Shown in pieces: positions 8,182 to 17,501 of a stretch of DNA of 64,000 nucleotides. Each line of letters begins with the position of its first letter. The first letter of the stretch is position 1. The stretch is taken from positions 62,001 through 126,000 of the forward strand of contig NZ_WRXN01000017.1 of the NCBI RefSeq assembly GCF_009758205.1, written 5' to 3'. The stretch is from Chitinophaga tropicalis. GTDB taxonomy: Bacteria; Bacteroidota; Bacteroidia; Chitinophagales; Chitinophagaceae. A model generated the notes under the pieces. That model had not been told where the DNA came from, ran no database searches, and worked only from the letters and a program-made list of their open reading frames with translations. The translations under genes and the position numbers were made by a program.

Positions 8182-9690
8182 ATGCGCGTTTTATATCTCT
8201 ATGCTTTACTGGTTCTGTGGAGCGGGGCATTGATGGCCCAGAAGATCTCCTATTCGGAGCCGGAAAGGGACGATTACAAAAGCACGGAATTTGAGATCAT
8301 TGGTAAGGTATCTTCCAACATCCTGGTGTATAAAAGTGACAAAGGCGATTATGTCGTTTCTGTATACGATAACGCCATGCAGCTGAAGGAAAGGGTAAAA
8401 CTGGACTTCCTGCCAAGAAAACTCATCAGTGCTGATTTTGTAGCTTATCCTGATAAAGTATTCATGCTGTACCAGTTTCAGCGCAAAGACGCTGTTTACA
8501 GCTTCTGTGCCACTATGGACGGGAACGGCCATTTTACAGAAGCTCCCATCATGGTAGACTCTACCAGGATAGGTTTTTATTCCAAAGAGAATAAAGTGTA
8601 TTCTGTAGAGTATTCAGAAGACAAGAGCAAGATACTGGTGTACAAGATCAACCAGGATAAGGAGAACGATAATGTGTTCTATACCTTCCTGTATGACAGT
8701 GCCTTTCAGCTGATCAACAACAGCAGGGTATCACTGCCCATGGAATCAAAGAAGTCCTTCCTCAGTAACTTCAACCTGTCTAACGAAGGGGACCTCATTT
8801 TCAATAAACTGGAACGCACCAACAACCGCGACTATATAGTAAGCGGCAGCCTGGTAATCAAAAAAGCAGCAGTAGATTCCTTCGAGACAGTACCTATGCA
8901 ACTGAAATCCCAGTTGCTGGACGAAGTGAAAATGAAACTGGATAACAATAACCATCGTGCACTCGTTACCGCTTTCTATTACAAACAGAAAAGGGGCAAC
9001 GTAGAAGGGCTGTATGTTACCAAATATGACTATGCCCAGAAACAACAGCTGTACGAAAAGGAAGTAGTTTTTACACCTGAGCTGAAAGGTAATGCCAGGG
9101 GAGAATCCAGCACCAACGCGGCATTTAATGATTACTTCATCAAACGTATCATCAATACCAAAGACGGTGGTTTCATCCTGACCGCAGAATCGTTCTACAC
9201 CACTTCCCGGTACCAGCCATGGAACAGGTGGAATTATATGTATGGTCCCTACGGCATGTATACACCATATTACTATTCCCCGTATTCTCCTTTTTACTAC
9301 AATCCCTGGTATAATAATTATAATTCACAGAACCGTTACCATTATGACAACGTAGCTGTGATGAACCTGGATAATGAAGGCAATCTGCTGTGGACCAACT
9401 TCGTACATAAAAGCCAGTACGATGATGGTTCTGATCTTTACCTCTCTTTCATGATGGTGAACATCGGCAGTGAACTGCGTTTCCTGTATAATGAACTGGA
9501 CCGCAGGAATTATATGCTGACAGATAACAGCGTAGAACCTGACGGACATAGCAGCCGTAAACCTACCCTTCGTAACCTGGATAAGGGCTTTACCTGGATG
9601 CCCCGTTATGGTAAGCAGATAAGCGCCCGTTCTGCACTGATACCCTGTGTATACAGGAATTATATCTGCTTTGCCAAAATAGATTTCTGA
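8182..9690 (+). CDS. Exported protein of unknown function with Tyr/Pro-rich stretch
   Basis: I do not recognise a family. The N-terminus has a Sec signal peptide (hydrophobic core LYALLVLWSGALMAQ, likely cleaved near residue 19-20). The mature part, about 480 residues, alternates polar and hydrophobic residues like a beta-rich, possibly propeller-like, envelope protein. Around residues 340-380 lies a striking Tyr, Pro and Asn-rich region (for example MYTPYYYSPYSPFYYNPWY). There is one gene on each side with its own spacing; the 202 bases upstream hold a weak TATCCTTG box at 8147-8154. Probably a periplasmic or outer-membrane associated protein; function unknown. Confidence 0.7.
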   Translation: MRVLYLYALLVLWSGALMAQKISYSEPERDDYKSTEFEIIGKVSSNILVYKSDKGDYVVSVYDNAMQLKERVKLDFLPRKLISADFVAYPDKVFMLYQFQRKDAVYSFCATMDGNGHFTEAPIMVDSTRIGFYSKENKVYSVEYSEDKSKILVYKINQDKENDNVFYTFLYDSAFQLINNSRVSLPMESKKSFLSNFNLSNEGDLIFNKLERTNNRDYIVSGSLVIKKAAVDSFETVPMQLKSQLLDEVKMKLDNNNHRALVTAFYYKQKRGNVEGLYVTKYDYAQKQQLYEKEVVFTPELKGNARGESSTNAAFNDYFIKRIINTKDGGFILTAESFYTTSRYQPWNRWNYMYGPYGMYTPYYYSPYSPFYYNPWYNNYNSQNRYHYDNVAVMNLDNEGNLLWTNFVHKSQYDDGSDLYLSFMMVNIGSELRFLYNELDRRNYMLTDNSVEPDGHSSRKPTLRNLDKGFTWMPRYGKQISARSALIPCVYRNYICFAKIDF

Positions 9691-9701
9691 TCCTTCCAAT
9701 A

Positions 9702-9747
9702 TTAAGTCTATAAACCAAAGACCTCTATCTGCGGTTTATAGACTTAA
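9702..9747. repeat. Perfect 15-bp inverted repeat between two exported-protein genes
   Basis: TTAAGTCTATAAACC at 9702-9716 is the exact reverse complement of 9733-9747, with a 16-base loop. No T-run follows, so it is either a Rho-independent-like stem without tail, an mRNA-stabilising hairpin or an operator. Confidence 0.6.
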
Positions 9748-9761
9748 ACCCAATACCTACT

Positions 9762-10226
9762 ATGAAATACCTTTACCTATGTGTTTGCTTCCTGCTGCTT
9801 GGAAGCGTAATCAGTTGTGTGGTACAATACTTCAACCAGAAAACAGACTCCCGCAAAGTAGCCGCCTACACGAGCCTTGTTCAGAGAGGAAAAGAGACCG
9901 TTGCAGAATACGCTCCCGAGTATAAAGAGACTACCGTTACAGTAATGAAGGTGCCGGTTAAGACTTACACTATGACCTACAGCTTTACTGTAAGCGGGCG
10001 CCGTTACCAGGGAGAACGCGTGTTGCATGAACCTCCTTCCAGCCTGACCACTAAAGTCTGGTACGACCCACAGGATCCATCTGTGTTTTCAACTGACCCG
10101 AAGGCTTCCCTGAAGCAGGAGCAGGAAAGGGGCACTTCCAAAACAGTATTGTGGGTAGCTGGTTTTTTGGCCTTTATGTCACTCGGAGCATACGGGAAAT
10201 ATGATGATCTTAAAAAGAAAGGTTAA
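9762..10226 (+). CDS. Small membrane protein, DUF3592-like
   Basis: The 154-residue protein has an N-terminal membrane segment (residues 4-22, YLCVCFLLLGSVISCVV), a ~100-residue extracytoplasmic beta-rich part and a second membrane segment near residues 128-145 (TVLWVAGFLAFMSLGAYG). The pattern TMTYSFTVSGRRYQGE followed by VWYDPQDPSVF is what I associate with DUF3592, a family of unknown role. The Cys at residue 19 is a weak lipobox candidate (GSVISC) but a membrane anchor is likelier. It is followed at once by a strong terminator and preceded by a perfect inverted repeat, so it is probably its own unit or the end of one with the gene at 8182. Confidence 0.65.
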   Translation: MKYLYLCVCFLLLGSVISCVVQYFNQKTDSRKVAAYTSLVQRGKETVAEYAPEYKETTVTVMKVPVKTYTMTYSFTVSGRRYQGERVLHEPPSSLTTKVWYDPQDPSVFSTDPKASLKQEQERGTSKTVLWVAGFLAFMSLGAYGKYDDLKKKG

Positions 10227-10230
10227 CATA

Positions 10231-10262
10231 AAAAAAGGCGGTAGTAACACTACCGCCTTTTT
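10231..10262. terminator. Intrinsic terminator
   Basis: A 14-bp perfect stem pairs 10232-10245 with 10249-10262 around AAC and ends in five T's. It isolates the upstream small membrane protein gene from the sigma factor locus. Confidence 0.92.
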
Positions 10263-10435
10263 ATTAGCATTTTTTAACTCTATTACTCAAATACGTAACT
10301 AGTCGTAATATATATGTATGATTTATAGTAAAGTGGGCATTTATTTTAAAGTTGGATATAAAATCTTGCAGATTTTTGTTAGTTTAAAGGTATCAACCGC
10401 TCTCTAATATATAAAAAGCCAACATTATTAAAAGT

Positions 10436-10993
10436 TTGAATGTATATAACGAGGCTGACCTGATCGCATTATTACAATCCGGCGATATGGAAGCTTATGC
10501 ATGCATTTATAACGAATATTGGACTAAATTATATGCCTACGTCTACAATCGTCTGAAAATAAAAGAGGTAACGGAAGAGATCATACAGGACGTATTTTTC
10601 TCTCTCTGGACACGCCGTGAAGAGCTGCAGTTAGATCATTCCCTTTCAGCTTACCTGTATTCAGCTGTTAAATACCAGATGTTCAACTACATAAAAGCTG
10701 ATAAAGTACGGAAGACCTATGCCAGCTCTTTTGCGCGTTTTGATAAAGCGGCTGAAGATAACTCCAGCCAGGAATATATTGATTGTGTAGACCTGGCCAA
10801 TGCAGTAGAAAAAGAAGTATCCCGCCTGCCCGAAAAATGCCAGCAGGTATACCGGATGAGCCGTCACCAGCACCAATCTATACAGGACATTGCGGCCACA
10901 TTGAACATTTCCCATAAGACCGTGGAAAACCATCTTACCAAAGCCCTGAAACATCTTCGCCTTGCATTCAGGGAATATTTCTGGTTCCTGTAA
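10436..10993 (+). CDS. ECF-type RNA polymerase sigma-70 factor
   Basis: The 185-residue protein has sigma region 2 (residues ~18-85, with MEAYACIYNEYWTKLYAYVY and VTEEIIQDVFFSLW) and region 4 (residues ~130-180, LPEKCQQVYRMSR then IQDIAATLNISHKTVENHL, a helix-turn-helix). It belongs to the group encoded beside FecR anti-sigma and SusC genes in Bacteroidota, where it redirects RNA polymerase to the linked transporter operon when substrate binds the SusC. The start is TTG at 10436; the next in-frame ATG (10488) would cut into region 2. The 209-base stretch before it holds no gene and only weak promoter-like sequence. Confidence 0.9.
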   Translation: MNVYNEADLIALLQSGDMEAYACIYNEYWTKLYAYVYNRLKIKEVTEEIIQDVFFSLWTRREELQLDHSLSAYLYSAVKYQMFNYIKADKVRKTYASSFARFDKAAEDNSSQEYIDCVDLANAVEKEVSRLPEKCQQVYRMSRHQHQSIQDIAATLNISHKTVENHLTKALKHLRLAFREYFWFL

Positions 10994-11089
10994 AAAAATT
11001 TCTCTTCAGGATAGGTGTTTGCCCTTTCTCAGTTTACTTATATATAGAAGCACGTTGCTGACATACACTAAAACAAGCCGCAGACACAG

Positions 11090-12052
11090 ATGGACCAGAA
11101 AGAATTTAACATCTTACTTGATAAATACGCTAAAGGGCTGCTCAATAAGCAGGAAGCAGAGCGCCTGGAATTGTGGCTGGACTCCCTGGAAGATAAATCA
11201 GCATTCAGTACTATTCCGGAAGAAGAACTGAATGCCTCTAAGACTGCCATGTTTGAACGGCTTACAGCGCGCATCAATAATGTTCCTCAAAAGAAGACGC
11301 CTGTATACAGGATGTGGCCATTCAGGATAGCTGCTGCTGTAGCAATACTGGTTATAGCCGGTTTCATATGCCGTGAAAGTGTTCTGAACATAGTAGCACC
11401 GCATAGAACAACTTATGCGGTAAGCGTGAAAGGCCGTGTAACTAAACAGATACTTTCAGATGGTACCATCGTGTGGCTGAAAGGCAACAGCCGGCTTGCC
11501 TTTCCGGCAAAGTTCGGCAACGGGAAACGAGAAGTAACGCTGGAAGGAGAAGCCTTGTTTGAAGTAGCAAAAGACGAAAAGCATCCGTTCAGGATCTATT
11601 GCGGAACACTGACTACTACAGTGCTGGGTACCAGCTTTAATATCTGCGATACAGGAGAAGAGATTGCCGTATCTGTGCTAACGGGCAAAGTGTCTGTAAC
11701 ATCAGATAAAACCAGGCAACGCATTATTAATGCTGACGAAAGCATAGTATACTCTGAAACTGATGCTACCGTAAAACAGGCGCATCCTACACAAACAGCT
11801 GTTCACGAATTTACGAAAGGTACTGAATATGATATGGCGTTCAATGACGCCGGCATGGCTGAAGTGATACAAAGAATAGAAAAGAAATTTGAAGTAAATA
11901 TCAACCTGGAAGATACCGCTATACTGAAAAGCCTTATAACAGCGGACATGACAGACCAATCTTTAGAGAACACAATGGGAATGATAGGCCAGGCGCTCAG
12001 TCTGGATGTAGAAATCAAAGGAAGGACCGTTGTACTGCAACCAAAAAAATAA
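11090..12052 (+). CDS. FecR-family anti-sigma factor
   Basis: The 320-residue protein has a cytoplasmic N-terminal helix domain (residues 1-78) that in this family holds the sigma factor, one membrane segment (about 82-98, FRIAAAVAILVIAGFIC), the periplasmic FecR core (LSDGTIVWLKGNSRLAFP, GEALFEVAKDEKHPFRI, VLGTSFNI) and the C-terminal DUF4974-like/STN-like fold (last ~75 residues, MAEVIQRIEKKFEVNINL). It lies 96 bases after the sigma factor and 206 before the SusC gene, the classic order of a trans-envelope signalling set: SusC N-terminal domain to FecR to sigma factor. Confidence 0.92.
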   Translation: MDQKEFNILLDKYAKGLLNKQEAERLELWLDSLEDKSAFSTIPEEELNASKTAMFERLTARINNVPQKKTPVYRMWPFRIAAAVAILVIAGFICRESVLNIVAPHRTTYAVSVKGRVTKQILSDGTIVWLKGNSRLAFPAKFGNGKREVTLEGEALFEVAKDEKHPFRIYCGTLTTTVLGTSFNICDTGEEIAVSVLTGKVSVTSDKTRQRIINADESIVYSETDATVKQAHPTQTAVHEFTKGTEYDMAFNDAGMAEVIQRIEKKFEVNINLEDTAILKSLITADMTDQSLENTMGMIGQALSLDVEIKGRTVVLQPKK

Positions 12053-12060
12053 ATTAGAAC

Positions 12061-12152
12061 ATGAACAGGTATTCAACCAAAATCAGAAGTATCACACTTA
12101 AAAGAAGTTGCCTATGAGGAGAGTAAACACCATACAGAAAAGCAGGAGGTGA
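12061..12152 (+). other. Two overlapping mini-ORFs in the susC leader
   Basis: An ATG at 12061 opens an 18-codon frame (MNRYSTKIRSITLKRSCL) ending with TGA at 12115-12117. A second ATG at 12114 overlaps it as ATGA and gives MRRVNTIQKSRR, ending with TGA at 12150-12152, inside the loop of the first hairpin. The arrangement resembles coupled leader peptides, but short frames arise often by chance and there is no proof of translation. Confidence 0.25.
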
Positions 12153-12205
12153 CAGCCTCCCGCTGAGAATTGATAGCCCTTTCTATCACCGCGTGACAGC
12201 GCGGT
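12141..12205 (+). promoter_or_regulatory. Twin hairpins with identical TGACAG loops upstream of susC
   Basis: Hairpin 1 pairs GGAGG 12145-12149 with CCTCC 12156-12160, extended by AGC/GCT beyond one mismatch. Hairpin 2 pairs ACCGCG 12188-12193 with CGCGGT 12200-12205. Both enclose exactly the loop TGACAG. They lie in the 206-base gap between the anti-sigma and SusC genes and likely fold in the mRNA leader. No T-run follows either, so they are not ordinary terminators. Confidence 0.5.
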
Positions 12206-12258
12206 AAGGGAATTCCTTTGTCTTATTCAACCAGAAATCTAACAAAGAAACGAGGTCT

Positions 12259-15200
12259 ATGTATATAAATGTAAAGACAAATGCTTTTATTACAAAATTA
12301 GTCACTATCTCCGCCTGTTGCACCGCCTGGCTGTTCTTCTCGGCCATGACAAACAATATAGGTGCAGCGTTTTCACAAGGTATCCTTAATCGTAAAATTT
12401 CGCTGCAGGCAGACGATGTAAGCCTGAAAATGGCGTTGAACCAGATCAGCAGCAAGGCTGATGTTAAGTTCGTTTACAGCTCCAATCACATTGCTATGGA
12501 CAAAAAAGTGACAGCCATTGCAAAGCAGGAAGAGCTGGGTAAAGTACTGGATAAGGTACTGGGTACACTGGACATAAACTTTGTAGTGAACGATGGTTTT
12601 ATTATCCTGAAGGATAACAGTGAACAGAATAATATTAACAGCCTGTCTAAAGCTATAGCTCCGGCAGCAGATACCATCATCAAAGGAAAAGTATTAAGTG
12701 AGAACGGTGAGCCCTTCCCTGGTTCCACTATCGTAGAGAAAGGCACCAGTAATGGCGTGACCTCAGGCGGTGATGGTTCTTTTACATTAAAAGTTAAACA
12801 GGGCGCTACATTGGTGATCACTGCAATTGGCTACCATGTAACAGAGATAAATGCTGCAGATGCCGGTACTATCCGCCTGAAAGCTGCCGTAAAACAACTG
12901 CATGATATTGTGGTTACTGCTGCAGGTATTGCACGTCAGAAGAACAGCCTGGGTTATTCCGTCAGCACTGTATCGTCAGATAAGCTGGCGCAGAAATCCG
13001 AACCGGACCCGGTACGTGCGCTGACAGGGAAAGTAGCCGGTGTGAATATACAGTCCGCCGGTGGTGTGGCGGGTGGTGGCACCAACATCACCATCCGTGG
13101 TAACTCATCTTTAAATGGTAATAATCAGCCGCTGTTTGTAGTGGATGGAGTACCTTTTGATAACTCCACTTTTGCAAATGTAGGCGCTTCTACTGTTGGC
13201 GGGGTAGGTGTAACCAACCGTGCCTTCGATCTTGATCCTAACAACATCCAGAGCATGACAGTGCTCAAAGGCGCAGCAGCGGCCGCTCTGTATGGATCCA
13301 GGGCGGCCAATGGCGCCATCATCATTACCACAAAAGCAGGTAAGAAGAAAAGCCGCAAAGGCACAGAGATCACGTACAACACTTCTTATGCAATAGAAGA
13401 AGTGGCAGGCCTGCCGGAGTACCAGACCCGCTATGGACAAGGTACCAACAACGATTACAGGCAGGGCGTATATGCTTCCTGGGGGCAACCCTTTGAAGGT
13501 GTAAAGAGCATGCTGCCCACCCGCTCTACCATTCCTCATCAGCTTACACGGCAGTTCAGTTCTGCAATATTCCCTGAGTTTTACGAGGCTGATGGTGTGA
13601 CTCCCATCCAGGTGCCTTACCGGTCTTATGCAAAAGAGAATGCGAAGAATTTCTTCAGAACAGGGAGTGTATATGAGAACGCCATCACCATCTCTTCAGG
13701 TAGCGAGAAAGGTAATTTCAACGCGGGTATTTCCAATACAGACAACAAAGGTGTGGTGCCGGGCAATGAGATCAAACGTACTTCTGTTAATATCGGCGGT
13801 AACATCAGACTGGATAATAAGATCTATGCCAGCGGCTCTATCAACTACGTGACTACCCGTCAGAAAACACCCCCTGTTGGCGGTCTGACCGGCTCTATCA
13901 TGTCCACGCTCATGTATGTGCCCACCAGCTATGATCTTACACGATACCCATATGAGAACCCGGTAGATGGTAGTAACGTATACGACTATACAGGTGTTGA
14001 TAACCCTTACTGGTCTGTTAAGCATAGTCCAAGCAAAAGTGATGTAGACCGTTACTATGGTAATCTCATCGTAGGATTTGATCCTTTCCCCTGGCTGAAT
14101 GTACAGAATACCGTAGGTTTCAATGCCTACACAGACAGGAGAATGAGCGTACGTGGTAAAGGCTCTTCTTCCTATTCCAATGGCAGTATCACTACTGATA
14201 ATATTTACCGGCAGGAGCTGGACAACACCCTGTTGCTGACAGCTACACATGCCATTCGCCCGGATCTCTCCATCCGCGCTATTGTGGGTAATAATGTGAA
14301 CCAGCGTTTTACTGACAGGAAAGCTTTCTATGGAGATAATATCATTGTAGCTGACCTGCATGATATGAACAATACCAGCTCCATAACAGGCGTACAGCTA
14401 ACCAACAACAGGAACCTGCTGAAGCAACGCTATTATGCCTTCTTCACAGACATCACACTGGACTATAAGAACTTTGCTTCATTGAACCTGGTAGGCCGTA
14501 ATGACGTTTCTTCCACTCTGCCTGCTAACAACCGCAGTTATTTCTATGGTGGGGTGAACGGCTCTTTGGTATTCACAGAGGCGCTCCGCCTGCCTAAAGA
14601 AATACTGAACTTTGGTAAAATAAGGGCCGGTTATACCAGGGTGGGAAATGAAGCATCTCCTTACCAGACCGCCAACTTCTACCAGATCAATGCCATACTG
14701 GGTGGCAATGCCACGCCTTCCAATGTGGGATTGCCTTTCACACCTGCAGGCGGTACCGTCTACAACATTGTAACAAAATCCAACCTGCTTACCAATGCCA
14801 ATCTGAAGCCGGAGTTTATCACTGAACTTGAACTGGGCGCTGAATTACAGTTCCTGCACAACCGTATAGGCATAGACCTGACCTATTATAACAAACGCAG
14901 TACTTCACAGATATTTGAAGTGACCGCTGCACCGTCTTCCGGTTATACTACGCAGATACTGAACCTGGGAGAGGCTACCAACAAGGGGATAGAGATAGGT
15001 TTTAACGCTGCTCCCATACAGACAAACAATGGATTTAACTGGGATATCAACGCCAACTTTACACGCAACAGGAACATGATCAAAGACCTGGGTGGCTATG
15101 AAAGCTTTAGCTATGGCGGTACCAATGGCACCAGCAGTGTACATATTGTTGGCCATCCATATGGCCTGATACAGGGTACTGCTTATGCCCGTGACGAAGA

Positions 15201-15849
15201 AGGTAATATCCTGATAGATCCCAGCTCAGGTAAACCGCTGGTATCAGGTGCATTGAAAGCTATTGGTAATCCGAACCCGGACTTCATACTGGGTATAAGT
15301 AATACTTTCCGTTTCAGAAACCTGTCACTTAACGTACTGTTTGATTGGAAACAGGGTGGCCAGATGTATTCCAACACCGTAGGACAGATGATGTCACGGG
15401 GAGTAACCAGGGATACCGAAGAACGCGAGTTCCAGATCGTTTCTCCCGGTGTAATGGGAGATATCAGCACGCTGACAGCATTGCGTGATGAGAACGGGAA
15501 TAAGATACCTAATAATGTAGCCATCTCTTACGAAGATCATTTCTTTAACAGCGGGATGGGACCAGGTGGAGTAAATGAAGGCTCTGTCTTTGATGCAACT
15601 GTTTTCAGGCTGCGGGAGATATCATTGGCCTTTGACTTCCCTAAAAGCTTCCTGGGTAATACGCCTTTCGGATCTGCTACCATCTCACTGTCCGGCCGCA
15701 ACCTCTGGTACAATGCACCGAACTTTCCGAAGTATTCCAACTTTGATCCTGAAGTAAGCTCATTGGGTGTGGGCAACTCACAAGGATATGATAACCTCTC
15801 CGTACCAACTACGAAGAGATTTGGCGTCAACTTAAGGTGTTCCTTCTGA
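12259..15849 (+). CDS. SusC/RagA-family TonB-dependent outer-membrane transporter with STN domain
   Basis: The 1196-residue protein imports a large substrate across the outer membrane using TonB energy. After an export signal (roughly residues 1-40) comes an STN domain (about 46-120), which signals to FecR; a carboxypeptidase-regulatory-like beta domain (about 138-208, IIKGKVLSENGEPFPGSTI); the DIVVTA TonB-box-like segment (216-221); the plug (LTGKVAGVNIQSAGGVAGGG, QPLFVVDGVPFDN); and a 22-strand barrel ending in FGVNLRCSF, with an aromatic last residue. The STN domain and the adjacent sigma/anti-sigma pair mean substrate binding should induce the operon. The SusD partner follows 20 bases later. 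The downstream peptidases suggest a peptide substrate, which is inference. Confidence 0.95.
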   Translation: MYINVKTNAFITKLVTISACCTAWLFFSAMTNNIGAAFSQGILNRKISLQADDVSLKMALNQISSKADVKFVYSSNHIAMDKKVTAIAKQEELGKVLDKVLGTLDINFVVNDGFIILKDNSEQNNINSLSKAIAPAADTIIKGKVLSENGEPFPGSTIVEKGTSNGVTSGGDGSFTLKVKQGATLVITAIGYHVTEINAADAGTIRLKAAVKQLHDIVVTAAGIARQKNSLGYSVSTVSSDKLAQKSEPDPVRALTGKVAGVNIQSAGGVAGGGTNITIRGNSSLNGNNQPLFVVDGVPFDNSTFANVGASTVGGVGVTNRAFDLDPNNIQSMTVLKGAAAAALYGSRAANGAIIITTKAGKKKSRKGTEITYNTSYAIEEVAGLPEYQTRYGQGTNNDYRQGVYASWGQPFEGVKSMLPTRSTIPHQLTRQFSSAIFPEFYEADGVTPIQVPYRSYAKENAKNFFRTGSVYENAITISSGSEKGNFNAGISNTDNKGVVPGNEIKRTSVNIGGNIRLDNKIYASGSINYVTTRQKTPPVGGLTGSIMSTLMYVPTSYDLTRYPYENPVDGSNVYDYTGVDNPYWSVKHSPSKSDVDRYYGNLIVGFDPFPWLNVQNTVGFNAYTDRRMSVRGKGSSSYSNGSITTDNIYRQELDNTLLLTATHAIRPDLSIRAIVGNNVNQRFTDRKAFYGDNIIVADLHDMNNTSSITGVQLTNNRNLLKQRYYAFFTDITLDYKNFASLNLVGRNDVSSTLPANNRSYFYGGVNGSLVFTEALRLPKEILNFGKIRAGYTRVGNEASPYQTANFYQINAILGGNATPSNVGLPFTPAGGTVYNIVTKSNLLTNANLKPEFITELELGAELQFLHNRIGIDLTYYNKRSTSQIFEVTAAPSSGYTTQILNLGEATNKGIEIGFNAAPIQTNNGFNWDINANFTRNRNMIKDLGGYESFSYGGTNGTSSVHIVGHPYGLIQGTAYARDEEGNILIDPSSGKPLVSGALKAIGNPNPDFILGISNTFRFRNLSLNVLFDWKQGGQMYSNTVGQMMSRGVTRDTEEREFQIVSPGVMGDISTLTALRDENGNKIPNNVAISYEDHFFNSGMGPGGVNEGSVFDATVFRLREISLAFDFPKSFLGNTPFGSATISLSGRNLWYNAPNFPKYSNFDPEVSSLGVGNSQGYDNLSVPTTKRFGVNLRCSF

Positions 15850-15869
15850 TTTAACCAATCTGAATCATT

Positions 15870-17480
15870 ATGAAGTCTAAATACATTGCATATACGTTAC
15901 TGATCTCCGGTGTAACATTTATTACCGGCGCCTGCAACAAGTTTGTAGATATCAATACAGACCCGAACAACCCGACTACTGCTCAACTGGCATTGCTGTT
16001 GCCATCTACAGAAGTTTCCATGGGTGCCAACATGTATGAGTTGAACAGCGGTACATCCACTTTCATGCAGCATACAGTTTCCAATGCAGACCTTAGCCGG
16101 TATCAGCAACAGGGTACCAGCTTTGATGAGAGCTGGGACGGATTTTACAGTCAGACCTTAAGCGATCTGCAGGATATCATAGCCAATGGCACAGCTTCCG
16201 GCGAGTGGGGCTATGTAGCCATAGCCAAGCTGGAAAAGGCTTACCTGGTAAGTATGATGGTAGATATGTGGGGAGACATTCCTTACTTCGATGCAGAGAA
16301 AGGGGAGGAAGCAGTAAGTCCTGGTCTTAATGGCGGACGGGAGATCTATGAAGATGTGCTGACACTTATAGACAGCGCTATTGAAGATGCAGGTAAAATA
16401 AACACAGCCACACTTGTGCCCGCATCGGCAGACATGATCTACAATGGCGTCAAGGCTTCCTGGTTAAGCATGGCCAACTCCCTGAAGCTGAAACTCTATA
16501 ACCAGCTCAGGCTGGTAGATCCGGCCCGCTCCCTGGCTGCCATACAGACGCTGATTAACAATCCTTCTACCCTGATAGGGGGAACAACGAATACTAACGC
16601 TACCGACTATACATTTAAATTCGGTTCTGCGCAGAACCCTAACAACCGTCATCCATGGCACCGTTCAGAGTACCAGTCTGCCAAGAACTTCTACATGTGC
16701 CAGTCCTTCATGGACCTGCTGTTCAACAATGACGATCCCCGTCTGCGGTATTTCATTTATCGTCAGAATGCTACTGCCGGATTGAACAACTCCACCAACA
16801 GTAATGGTTATTATGGCCGTAACCCAGGCGATGGTACTGCTGCTCCGGCTGATCTGAACAGGCGTTCCACCTTTGGTGTTTACCCGGCAGGCGGTTTATA
16901 TGACAATGCCAGCATCAACAATATTCCGGCTACTTACAGTTACCTGACCAACGCAGGAGCTACTTCCAGCCTCAAGGTAGTAGGAACTGCAGATGGTACA
17001 GGCGCTGGTCTGATACCGCTTATCACCAATGCTATGGTAAAGCTGATCCGTGCAGAAGCTGCTATGACTTTGAATACAGGAGATGATGCAAGACAGAATT
17101 TCAGTGATGGTGTTACTGCCCATCTTAATAGTGTAAGTGTCTTTGGTGCTTCAAATGGGGGAGCGGCTCTGTCGTCTGCTACCATCACCGGTTTTGTGAA
17201 TAAGCTGCTGGCAGCATATGATGCCGCAGATGATGCCGGCAAACTGAATATGATCATGACGCAGAAGTATATTGCCTGTTATGGCAATGGTATGGAAGCA
17301 TATACTGACTACAGAAGGACCGGATTGCCCGTGTTACGCACACCTTTATCACCCCTGAACACCTTTCCCCTCCGCCTGTATTATTCGCAGACGGAGCTAT
17401 CTGCCAATACCAGCCTGGGAGAAGACGTAAGTGCGTTACAGATTGCACAGCAGACTACACCGGTTTTCTGGGACAAATAA
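15870..17480 (+). CDS. SusD/RagB-family nutrient-binding outer-membrane lipoprotein (SusD-like_2 group)
   Basis: The 536-residue surface lipoprotein lids the SusC barrel and captures substrate. The signal peptide ends in FITGAC with lipidated C22. The family signature DINTDPNNPTTAQLALLLP follows immediately, then SWDGFYSQTLSDLQDI, a TPR-like helical core (KAYLVSMMVDMWGDIPYFDA) and the C-terminal part MIMTQKYIACYGNGMEAYTD. This pattern fits the SusD-like_2 group, often paired with peptide-associated SusC proteins. It is 20 bases after the SusC gene and 21 before a small lipoprotein, thus in one operon. Confidence 0.93.
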   Translation: MKSKYIAYTLLISGVTFITGACNKFVDINTDPNNPTTAQLALLLPSTEVSMGANMYELNSGTSTFMQHTVSNADLSRYQQQGTSFDESWDGFYSQTLSDLQDIIANGTASGEWGYVAIAKLEKAYLVSMMVDMWGDIPYFDAEKGEEAVSPGLNGGREIYEDVLTLIDSAIEDAGKINTATLVPASADMIYNGVKASWLSMANSLKLKLYNQLRLVDPARSLAAIQTLINNPSTLIGGTTNTNATDYTFKFGSAQNPNNRHPWHRSEYQSAKNFYMCQSFMDLLFNNDDPRLRYFIYRQNATAGLNNSTNSNGYYGRNPGDGTAAPADLNRRSTFGVYPAGGLYDNASINNIPATYSYLTNAGATSSLKVVGTADGTGAGLIPLITNAMVKLIRAEAAMTLNTGDDARQNFSDGVTAHLNSVSVFGASNGGAALSSATITGFVNKLLAAYDAADDAGKLNMIMTQKYIACYGNGMEAYTDYRRTGLPVLRTPLSPLNTFPLRLYYSQTELSANTSLGEDVSALQIAQQTTPVFWDK

Positions 17481-17501
17481 CCGTAGTAAAACAAAATATT
17501 T

